DNA from: Lachnospiraceae bacterium
GTDB taxonomy: Bacteria > Bacillota > Clostridia > Lachnospirales > Lachnospiraceae
Assembly: GCA_024691565.1 (NCBI GenBank)
Contig: JAILNN010000095.1
Coordinates: 1 to 41,930 of the forward strand
Length of the DNA stretch: 41,930 nt
Reading direction: 5' to 3'
Shown here one piece after another: positions 17,501-24,965 of the stretch (the stretch's first letter is position 1; each line of letters starts with the position of its first letter). A program made the translations under genes and the position numbers. The notes under the pieces were generated by a model. That model was not told where the DNA came from. It did not search any database and saw nothing but the letters and a program-made list of their open reading frames with translations.

Positions 17501-19131
17501 TAGAAGACGGAACGATGAAGGTTTACGGTGAGGGTAAATTATCTCGGGATTGCTTTGGAAACAAGTTAGAATCCTATAAGGAAACTGTTACAAGTATTGT
17601 GATTGGCGGTTTGATAACTGAAATAGACGATGAAACCTTTGAAGGATTTTCTGAAGTAAAGTCTGTTCGGATTAGTTCTAGTGTTAAGAGGATTGGTGAT
17701 AGAGCGTTTGCTAGGATGGATAGTTTAACTGTTCTATTTATTCCGGCTACTGTTACTGAAATTGGTGAAGATATTACCTGGTATTCAAATAGACTTCAGA
17801 TGGTTTCTAATCTTTCTAGTGCAGATTTATCACTACCAATTACGGCGACTTATTTAAATGATAGTGTGAATGTTACTTACTATAAAAAGCCGGGAACAGA
17901 TGGAAATCAGGCGTGTGATAGTATTTCTTCTGGTAATGTTGCTATTAAAGAAAGTTTAAAGGGTTTACTTTTACTTGATGAAGAGGTTGAGATTAATGGG
18001 TTTAAGATGAAACTTGCAGGGTATAGTAATAGTGAATGGATTAAATTTTCAAATAAGGCAGCTAAGAAAGAAGAGGTTTCTATTTCTAGTAATGCATTTA
18101 ATTCTATTGATTGTCTTGGATATCTAAATGTATATGACTATGGAAGTGATTATACATTAGATACTGAGATACCTGAGGTTTGTGATACAGTTAAAGTTGA
18201 TGATTTTACATATATGATTCAGAGTGTTAAGCTTCCTGAATATAATCCAAATCCAACGAATACACCTGAAATTACAAAGGAACCTGAGGTGACAAAAGAG
18301 CCTGAGAATACAAAGGAACCTGAAGTTACGGATGTGCCTGAAATTACGAGTAGTCCAGATGCTCCTGCAACTTCGGTATCACCTAAGAGTACACTAACTC
18401 CTTCGAAAGATTTAGAAACTAAAGAACCTGTTAATCCATATAATACTGTTTCACCTTCGAAACCTTATGAATCGAGTGCTCCAGGTGAAAAAGATGCATT
18501 AAGTACATCAAGACCTTATCCGACATTTATTGTTGCAGAGTTTGATGAGACCAATGATGATGACAAGTATTCTAAGTTAACTGAAAGTACAGGTGTTAAT
18601 AATACCGAGGCTGTTATATCGGTTGTTTCGACAAATTCTTCGGTTAAGAATCAGAGTGAAGGTGCTACACCGGTTGCAAGTGCTTATAACGCAGAAATCG
18701 ATGCTTCAGCGTTATATAAGGCTGGAAAATGTATTTACCGTATAATATCAAAAGACGCATCGAATCTTCAAGTAGAGTGTTACGGTTTATTGAATAGGGA
18801 TGGTAAGGGGGTTACTATTCCTAAGGCAATAGAAATTAATGGTAAAAAATATGCTGTAACACAGATTTCTAAGAGTGCATTTAAGGGTATGGAAATTCGA
18901 AAAGTAGTTATTCCATCGACAATTCAAAAAATTGGGGCAAATGCATTTAAGAATTGTATTTATTTGAAGAAGATTGTTGTTAAGACGAATAAGCTTAAAA
19001 AATCGACAGTTGGGAAAAATGCCTTTTTAAATATTTATAAAAGTGCAAAATTTACCGTCCCTAAATCGAAACGAAAGAGCTATTTCTCGATATTTAGAGC
19101 AAGGGGAGCAAGTGATTATATAAGATTTTAA
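14584..19131 (+). CDS. Large secreted surface protein: transglutaminase-like domain, LRR_5 (BspA-like) repeats, Thr/Pro/Glu linker, C-terminal LRR_5 module
   Basis: Signal peptide; FVCDGYS...DAGHAWNVV...YMDLTWDD (Cys-His-Asp); repeats such as VAIGASAFKNFIYLEDIEFSNTIKAIGSYAFYGCSRLKEVEL; TKEPEVTKEPENTKEPEV linker; C-terminal ISKSAFKGMEIRKVVIPSTIQKIGANAFKNC. Confidence 0.88.
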   Translation: MKKNKFRALSLLLAGVLAVSQLGEYGEAKAEKKLALEASESLILDSDENLYEGREFVEDDKTILHLTTAGEIDRVEYLGENSELSEIEFDYEKEIEDETSSYSKSNKNSSRILLRDNPSSGSAISSGEDVSSGSAISSGTATELTKRERWHEMYVDASSSYAFDQMGTEFSGTIKQRFYMRALSLFEEILYYDGDYENIEVWGENVSSRKGYYTGKLRYSDLGISGSEAVHVIDFFVLDHPIIFFQESTFYDDNYLYFFMNSDYAEGEIRHGLLDYILEYLVSVQKTIDEDPEKYDSNYDIIKYVHDQVVKKVNYMHNYKDESLVQKAHNIIGFFRDFFGDEPMFVCDGYSRTNQLILSYLDVFCITMIGKACSADEYYDSDAGHAWNVVGLGNGLYYYMDLTWDDNLSSQTTGTDNISYAYYFKGKTQFLTNHTSFRQVDGGSCLQEPEIPDDNFDMNLGEEDVRRNLDNPTYTICDCDELEEVTFSYSSDGTLTFSGNGILYTEKNYLLNSWEKHKYSTKKIVFEEGIVAIGASAFKNFIYLEDIEFSNTIKAIGSYAFYGCSRLKEVELSDSIVTIGSCSFGDCSNLTDFRLGKMTGAKDFRYDVKIYNDFIYSSNNVESLTVDEENEVIKVIDNVLFSKDGTNLILYIKNKKDENYVIPDGVTKLYNESFSRNPYLKEVTLCDGITEYGDSVFTGCIKLKTINFMNPGTDKVNYSKSFLYSTNVENITVSEDNAYFSLVDGVLFADHGKKLIYYPDGREETEYCIPSGCQTVCCFSFDSPNNLTKITMADSVKVLEMEAFFYLYNLDEVVIGKGVNSINDSAFWGSYSILKIVNNSNTNCKLKQFGYRTVDGVTGYYYWVNSESGEYIDKISNGTAELKMKSLAMGVNKEFEKDGITYIIESYSDWVFDGKRTMDNKKDWTFTLDELNNSKDFGVVYAYSDDDFELDIQSVEFEGWNYEVKNGLRAVVLEDGTMKVYGEGKLSRDCFGNKLESYKETVTSIVIGGLITEIDDETFEGFSEVKSVRISSSVKRIGDRAFARMDSLTVLFIPATVTEIGEDITWYSNRLQMVSNLSSADLSLPITATYLNDSVNVTYYKKPGTDGNQACDSISSGNVAIKESLKGLLLLDEEVEINGFKMKLAGYSNSEWIKFSNKAAKKEEVSISSNAFNSIDCLGYLNVYDYGSDYTLDTEIPEVCDTVKVDDFTYMIQSVKLPEYNPNPTNTPEITKEPEVTKEPENTKEPEVTDVPEITSSPDAPATSVSPKSTLTPSKDLETKEPVNPYNTVSPSKPYESSAPGEKDALSTSRPYPTFIVAEFDETNDDDKYSKLTESTGVNNTEAVISVVSTNSSVKNQSEGATPVASAYNAEIDASALYKAGKCIYRIISKDASNLQVECYGLLNRDGKGVTIPKAIEINGKKYAVTQISKSAFKGMEIRKVVIPSTIQKIGANAFKNCIYLKKIVVKTNKLKKSTVGKNAFLNIYKSAKFTVPKSKRKSYFSIFRARGASDYIRF

Positions 19132-19176
19132 AGCATTTTCTATATGTATTTGGTTGGGAGACAAAGGGGGTATTTT

Positions 19177-20517
19177 ATGTTTATGGATTTTGAGAAGGAG
19201 TATTTAAAAAAATTAAGAACTCCGGAAATGGCTGTAGCAGTTGTTAAGAGCGGTGATTGGGTGGATTACACGAGTTCTCTTGGTAAACCTGTACTTTTGG
19301 ATGAAGCATTGGCTAAAAGAAGAGATGAACTCTTTGATGTTAAGATTAGAGGTAATCTTCTTGATGGTCCAATTCATGTGGCGGAGTGCGATGAGAGTAA
19401 AGAGCATTTTATTTATCACAGTTGGCATTGCTCTTCATACGAGAGAAAACTTTGTGATAAAGGTCTTTGCTATTATATTCCTATGGTGTTCCATAATAAT
19501 GCTGCCTATTATGAGTTTTTCTTGGATGTTAATGTTGTAATGGTTAGTGTTGCACCTATGGATAAGCATGGATACTTTAATTTTTCTGTTAACACGGGTG
19601 TTGCTGCGCCTATTACAAGGATGGCTGATATTGTTATTGTTGAAGTAAATGAAAATATGCCTGTTGTTCATGGTGGATATGATGAATCCATTCATATTTC
19701 TGAGGTTGATTTTATTGTGGAAGGTGAACATGCGCCTTTTGAGTATCATAAAAAGATTAAGCCTACATCGGTGGATAGACAGATTTCTAAACATATTTTA
19801 CCTTATTTAGTTGATGGTGCGACTCTGCAACTCGGAATTGGTAGTATGCCAAATGCACTTGGAGAACTTATTGCGGAGTCTGATCTTAAGGATTTGGGAA
19901 TGCATACTGAGCTTTGCTCTGATGCTTTTCTTAGTCTATATAAATCTGGGAAGCTTACAAATAAGAGGAAGAAGATTGACAGAGGAAAAGGTGTCTTTGG
20001 TTGTGCAATTGGTTCTAGAGAACTATTTGATTGGCTGGATGATAATCATGGAATTGCGGCATATCCATTGGAATATGTTAATAGACCTTCTGTTATTGCG
20101 CAGATTGATGATATGGTTTCGATTAATAGTTGTGTGGCTGTCGATATTTATGGTCAGGTTGCTGCTGAAAGTACAGGTGTTAGGCAGATTAGTGGAACCG
20201 GAGGACAGCTTGATTTCCTTATTGGAGCATCTGCATCTAAGGGTGGTAAAGCCTTTATTTGTATGAGTTCGACATATAAGGATAAGGATGGAAGGAAACA
20301 TTCTAGAATTGTACCCAGATTTAATGGTGATATTATTACATCTCCAAGAAGTCAGGTTTACTTCCTTGCAACAGAATATGGTGTAATTAATTTGGAAGGT
20401 AGGTCCACCTGGGAGAGAGCAGAAGCGCTTGTTTCTGTGGCTCATCCTGATTTTAGAGATAGATTAATTAAGGTTGCTGAGGAACAAAAAATTTGGAGAA
20501 ATTCAAATAAAAGATAA
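19177..20517 (+). CDS. Acetyl-CoA hydrolase/transferase family CoA-transferase (butyryl-CoA:acetate or 4-hydroxybutyrate type)
   Basis: LQLGIGSMPNAL, ISGTGGQLDFLIGASASKGGKAFICMSST, VYFLATEYGVINLEGRS; RBS aaaggggg before ATG 19177 preferred to 19144. Confidence 0.88.
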   Translation: MFMDFEKEYLKKLRTPEMAVAVVKSGDWVDYTSSLGKPVLLDEALAKRRDELFDVKIRGNLLDGPIHVAECDESKEHFIYHSWHCSSYERKLCDKGLCYYIPMVFHNNAAYYEFFLDVNVVMVSVAPMDKHGYFNFSVNTGVAAPITRMADIVIVEVNENMPVVHGGYDESIHISEVDFIVEGEHAPFEYHKKIKPTSVDRQISKHILPYLVDGATLQLGIGSMPNALGELIAESDLKDLGMHTELCSDAFLSLYKSGKLTNKRKKIDRGKGVFGCAIGSRELFDWLDDNHGIAAYPLEYVNRPSVIAQIDDMVSINSCVAVDIYGQVAAESTGVRQISGTGGQLDFLIGASASKGGKAFICMSSTYKDKDGRKHSRIVPRFNGDIITSPRSQVYFLATEYGVINLEGRSTWERAEALVSVAHPDFRDRLIKVAEEQKIWRNSNKR

Positions 20518-20544
20518 AAGAATTTAGAGGGGAAGAATATATTT

Positions 20545-20946
20545 ATGTATCCAAGAATCAATGAAGTTGTTGAGATTACTGAAAAAGAATTAAAGTGCAA
20601 ATTTAGTCCTATTTCAGATTTTGATTTTATGTTTGAGGCTGGTAAAGACTATTGCCTTTATGCACCGCTTTCTATGTATGCTAATGATGAATATTTTGTT
20701 TTTAAATTATATGAGCCTGAGTATGAAAAGCTTATTGAACATGTGATTTCACTACTTGTTATCAGACATTTTGGCGGGTTTATTTCGATTTTAAAATTTA
20801 GTAGCTTGAAAAATGTTTTGACGAAGAAAACATTTATTGAAAATGAGGAGACTAATGAAAAGTATTATGAGCTGCACATTTACAAGGATCATATTCAAGC
20901 TAAAAATTCTCAAATTGTAATTAAAACTGATTTGATTCAAGTTTAG
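20545..20946 (+). CDS. Hypothetical protein (133 aa)
   Basis: Intact ORF with gagggga RBS, collinear with its neighbours; no family recognised. Confidence 0.7.
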   Translation: MYPRINEVVEITEKELKCKFSPISDFDFMFEAGKDYCLYAPLSMYANDEYFVFKLYEPEYEKLIEHVISLLVIRHFGGFISILKFSSLKNVLTKKTFIENEETNEKYYELHIYKDHIQAKNSQIVIKTDLIQV

Positions 20947-20982
20947 ATTTTTAAATATTTATATTTTTTTATGGGTGAATTG

Positions 20983-21561
20983 ATGGATAAAAGTGGCTTA
21001 AAGATTAATATAATTAGGAGTCGAAGAAAGACTATGAGTCTTGAGATTTCTGGTGAAAATGAGGTGCTTGTTAGGGCACCACTAAGAATTTCTAAAAGAG
21101 AAATTGTTGCCTTTGTTGATAAAAGTTCTCCTTGGATTGAAAAGCATATGGAGATGTATTTAGAAAAAAAGTCTAGAAAAGAAAGTATTAAAGGCTTAAG
21201 TGAGGATGAGCTTCAAAACCTTAAAGATAGGGCGTTGCAGGTGTTTCCTGAAAAGGTTAAGTATTATGCTTCTCTTATTGGTGTGGATTACGGAAGAATT
21301 ACTATTAGGAGCCAGAAGACTAAGTGGGGGAGTTGTACTGAGAGAGGTAATCTAAATTTTAATATTGCTTTACTTCTTGCACCTGAGGAAGTGCTTGATT
21401 ACGTGGTTATTCACGAGCTTTGTCATCGAAAAGAGATGAATCATTCTAAGAGGTTTTGGGACGAAGTATCTAAGGTTATGCCTGACTATAAGGTTCATAG
21501 AAAATGGTTGAAAGACAATGGTGATATGATTATGGAAAGGATTAGATTGAGTCTGAATTGA
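20983..21561 (+). CDS. YgjP/M48-like metal-dependent hydrolase
   Basis: VVIHELCHRKEMNHSKRFW with HExxH-like HELCH zinc motif; TKWGSCTERGNLNFN; start at 20983 or 20971. Confidence 0.85.
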   Translation: MDKSGLKINIIRSRRKTMSLEISGENEVLVRAPLRISKREIVAFVDKSSPWIEKHMEMYLEKKSRKESIKGLSEDELQNLKDRALQVFPEKVKYYASLIGVDYGRITIRSQKTKWGSCTERGNLNFNIALLLAPEEVLDYVVIHELCHRKEMNHSKRFWDEVSKVMPDYKVHRKWLKDNGDMIMERIRLSLN

Positions 21562-21587
21562 AAATTAGAATGATGAATTGATGAAAA

Positions 21588-21630
21588 CTTGCACAAATTT
21601 GACACACATTTTTGTGCAAGTTGCACAAAT
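21588..21630. promoter_or_regulatory. Cluster of three TTGCACAAA-type half-sites (one inverted)
   Basis: CTTGCACAAA 21588-21597, inverted TTTGTGCAAG 21611-21620, TTGCACAAAT 21621-21630. Confidence 0.55.
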
Positions 21631-21675
21631 TAAACATTTTCGAAACAGGTTAAGTAAATTGATTTTTTGGTAATT

Positions 21676-21700
21676 TTTTACGAAAATCATTTTCGTAAAA
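21676..21700. promoter_or_regulatory. 25-bp perfect palindrome TTTTACGAAAAT-C-ATTTTCGTAAAA, candidate operator
   Basis: 12-bp arms with a 1-nt centre, upstream of the GH5 gene. Confidence 0.6.
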
Positions 21701-21762
21701 TTATTTTCATGTACAAATTGAGGCGCTTTTGATAAAATTTCTTCAGAGCGTATTATTAAATT

Positions 21763-21828
21763 AATAGAGACTGAGCGGCATTTGGTTCGTTATTTCGAAC
21801 CTAAGTTGAATAGTTTCTATTTTTTTTT
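21763..21828 (+). terminator. Branched terminator-like structure (end of upstream operon, or attenuator in the GH5 leader)
   Basis: Outer stem AATAGAGAC (21763-21771)/GTTTCTATT (21813-21821); inner GGTTCG (21784-21789)/CGAACC (21796-21801); T tract 21820-21828. Confidence 0.6.
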
Positions 21829-22193
21829 GTGTTCAAAATTGTCTGCGGCGTGGGACCCGTATGCATACTAGTCATTTACATAGTTTAAAAACTTAAAACT
21901 AAAAAGCGAGCGTAAAACATGTGGGGTGTAGCAAGCTTTTATATATAGACTAGGTTTTGCATAGACTTTTTACAGTGATTTGTGATTGTGGGAATTATAA
22001 GTCTTGAATTTAAGTCCTGACAATTTGAACGCAGAGGCCGTGTTTTTTCTGCGTTCGTGAACATTTTATTGGAGTGAATTTCTTATGTTTGCTTCAATGT
22101 CGCATCTATTTTCTTTTGTCATTTGTAATTGGGGCACTGCAAATGTCATTCAAATTCATATTCTTTTTCGTGCTCCGGAATGGAGGTATTTTC

Positions 22194-24269
22194 ATGTACT
22201 TAAAAAAATTAGTTTCATTTGCGCTTGCTTCAGCGCTCGCTCTTACGGCTGTGATCGGTGGTCCAGTTTACAGTAAGGATGCTAAGGCAGCAAGCACAAG
22301 CACTTTTGAGGATCTTTCTCAGAGTGAAATTGTTTCGGCAATGGGAGTTGGCTGGAACCTTGGAAATCAGCTCGAGGCTAACTCGAACGGAACACCAAAT
22401 GAAACAGCGTGGGGAAATCCTACAATCAACGAAAGCCTTATTAAGGCTGTCAAAGCACAGGGATTTAATACAATCAGAGTTCCTGTTTCTTACCTCAGCT
22501 ACATTGGTAGTGATAGTTCATACACAATTAATTCTAGTTGGTTAAACAGAGTTCAAGAAGTTGTTGATATGTGTATTGATAATGATCTTTATGTAATTAT
22601 CAATATCCATGGGGATGGATATAATTCAGTATCTGGTGGATGGCTTCTTTGCAATGGCTCAGATCAGACTACAATCAAGGCTAAATACAAAGCAGTATGG
22701 AAACAGATTGCTAACAAATTTAAGAGCTATGATGAGCATCTTATTTTTGAATCAATGAATGAGGAATTCGATGGTACATATGGAACACCTAATTCAACAT
22801 ACTATGACAATATTAATGATTATAATCAGATTTTTGTAGACACAGTTAGACAGACAGGTGGAAACAATGCATCTCGTTGGCTTATGCTTCCTGGTTGGAA
22901 TACAAATATTAATTATACAGCCGATGATTATGGATTTGAAATCCCATCTGATAACTACAGATCTAGTTCAATTTCATCAAGCGAAAAGAGAATTATGATT
23001 TCAGTTCATTATTATGATCCTTGGGAGTTCTGTGGAGAAGAGTCTAGTTCTGTTACTCAGTGGGGCGATAGTGCTACAAGTAGCTCTAAGGTTGCTAGTT
23101 GGGGAGATGAGTCTTATATGAATTCTCAGCTCTATAAGCTATACAGCACATTTACAAGCCAGGGTTATCCTGTTGTAATTGGTGAATTTGGAGCAATTGA
23201 TAAGTCTGCATATGATTCTACAAATACAGCTTGCCGTAAGGAATGGGCTAAGAAGTTCGTTACATATTCTAAGAAATATGGCTGCGTTCCTGTATGGTGG
23301 GATAATGGTGATACAAGTACATATGGATTTGCTTTATTTAACAGAAATACTTATGCAGTAACTCAGAGTGATTTGATTTCTACTATGATTTCAGCAATGG
23401 GATCTAGTTCATCAAGCTCAAGCTCAAGTAGTAGTTCTTCATCAAGCACTACTGAAACAGTAATTTTCTCAAATGGTTCTGCAAATACTTCATATAGCAC
23501 AAGTGATGCTTCATGGCTTACAGATGCAGCTGACAGCGATGTTATTACTATCAAATATGCATGTACAAATTCAAGCTATTCTTATTGGGGAATTCTTGGA
23601 TGGGGTGCATCAGTTGATGGAAGCTGGGTTAATGGACCAAGCTATGCTGCAGCTTCAACAGCTACTGATGAAGTTACAGTCACAACAACTGCTAGTGAAT
23701 TAAAGTCTGCACTTGGTATTTCAAGTTCATCAACAGTTGGATATCTTGCATTAAGTGCTTACAATGATGGAAAGATTAATAGCATTACAATCAGTTCTAC
23801 ATCATCAAGCTCTAGCAGTTCATCTTCAAGTGCGTCTGCAGGAACTGATACATCAATGTCTGCTAATGATATGACAAATGGAACATATACTTCTGATTTT
23901 ACTTGTGGTGATTTCACAATTGGAGCATCTTCAAGTAAATATGCTACAGTTAGAAGCGCATCAGTTACAATTGATGGAACTTATTATTCAAAGCTTCTTA
24001 ACTTAAATGGTGGTGCTAATTCAACAGGCCGCTACATTAAGTTTACAACAACTGGTGCTTGTACAGTTAACGTTGATATCGCATCTACTAATTCTTCTTC
24101 ATCTAGAACAATTAGACTTGCAAAGGATAGCGTTGGCGGTACAACAATTGCTGACAAGACTGTTAGCTCAGCTACAACACTTTCATATTCAATTACTAGC
24201 GCAGGAACATATTATCTCTATTCAAAATCTTGCGGAATTAATGTTTATGGAGTGGAAGTAGACTATTAA
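22194..24269 (+). CDS. Secreted glycoside hydrolase family 5 endoglucanase-like enzyme with two C-terminal accessory modules
   Basis: MGVGWNLGNQLEA, YVIINIHGDGY, LIFESMNEEFD, YPVVIGEFGAID; two Ser-rich linkers followed by two beta-rich modules. ATG 22194 (RBS atggagg) gives a good signal peptide MYLKKLVSFALASALALTAVIG. Confidence 0.92.
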   Translation: MYLKKLVSFALASALALTAVIGGPVYSKDAKAASTSTFEDLSQSEIVSAMGVGWNLGNQLEANSNGTPNETAWGNPTINESLIKAVKAQGFNTIRVPVSYLSYIGSDSSYTINSSWLNRVQEVVDMCIDNDLYVIINIHGDGYNSVSGGWLLCNGSDQTTIKAKYKAVWKQIANKFKSYDEHLIFESMNEEFDGTYGTPNSTYYDNINDYNQIFVDTVRQTGGNNASRWLMLPGWNTNINYTADDYGFEIPSDNYRSSSISSSEKRIMISVHYYDPWEFCGEESSSVTQWGDSATSSSKVASWGDESYMNSQLYKLYSTFTSQGYPVVIGEFGAIDKSAYDSTNTACRKEWAKKFVTYSKKYGCVPVWWDNGDTSTYGFALFNRNTYAVTQSDLISTMISAMGSSSSSSSSSSSSSSSTTETVIFSNGSANTSYSTSDASWLTDAADSDVITIKYACTNSSYSYWGILGWGASVDGSWVNGPSYAAASTATDEVTVTTTASELKSALGISSSSTVGYLALSAYNDGKINSITISSTSSSSSSSSSSASAGTDTSMSANDMTNGTYTSDFTCGDFTIGASSSKYATVRSASVTIDGTYYSKLLNLNGGANSTGRYIKFTTTGACTVNVDIASTNSSSSRTIRLAKDSVGGTTIADKTVSSATTLSYSITSAGTYYLYSKSCGINVYGVEVDY

Positions 24270-24325
24270 TTATCGCTTATCCCCTTTGGTTAATAGAAAA
24301 CCATTTAATTAAAATCCTTACAAAC

Positions 24326-24378
24326 TTCGGCCTCTTAAGCGTTGGAGCCTCCCAGCGTTTAAGGGGTCGAACTTTTTT
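24326..24378 (+). terminator. Rho-independent terminator after the GH5 gene
   Basis: TTCGGCCTCTTAAGCGTTGG / CCAGCGTTTAAGGGGTCGAA stem, then cTTTTTTg. Confidence 0.85.
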
Positions 24379-24542
24379 GTCTTTATTTAGATATTTTTTA
24401 CTTGGATACTTGTGGGTTATTGCTTAAATTCGTAGAAAATTCACATTTTAAGTTGATTAAATGGTGATTTGTGTTAAAATTATATAGTAAATTAGGAACT
24501 TGAGGCTTAGATGTCTTTAACACAGAATTATAGGATAAGATT

Positions 24543-24953
24543 ATGAAAAATACGAAGTCAGAATATAAAACTAAAACTAGAATGATGATAATCGAATTCT
24601 TAAAGGAGAATTCAGATAAGTGTTTTACTGCAAATGATATATATTTAAATCTTACTCAAAATGGGCAGAGTATTAATCGCTCTACTGTATATAGAAATAT
24701 TGAGAAGCTTTGTAATGAAGGAAAGCTTGTTAAGTATAAGGAAGCAGACTCAGTGGCTACAGTTTATCAGTATTCTGAAGGTCATGACCACTGTGATAGG
24801 CATATGCATGCGCAGTGTAGTGAGTGTGGTAAGATTTTTCATTTAGAGAGTGAATTTGTTGAAGAATTTGAGAATAAGATTCAGTCTTGTTATGGAATAG
24901 ATGTTGATTGTTCGAAGACTATTATTGTAGGTAAATGTGACGATTGTAAGTGA
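24543..24953 (+). CDS. Fur-family transcriptional regulator (Fur/Zur/PerR type)
   Basis: Winged helix INRSTVYRNIEKLCNEGKL; GHDHCDRHMHAQCSECGKIFHLE; terminal CDDC. Confidence 0.9.
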   Translation: MKNTKSEYKTKTRMMIIEFLKENSDKCFTANDIYLNLTQNGQSINRSTVYRNIEKLCNEGKLVKYKEADSVATVYQYSEGHDHCDRHMHAQCSECGKIFHLESEFVEEFENKIQSCYGIDVDCSKTIIVGKCDDCK

Positions 24954-24965
24954 TGAGGGAGATAT

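Noticed and set aside
23404-23456. Serine-codon run in the GH5 linker as a possible phase-variation tract
   Set aside because: Mixed TCA/AGC/AGT/TCT codons without a uniform repeat unit; explained as an ordinary Ser-rich linker.
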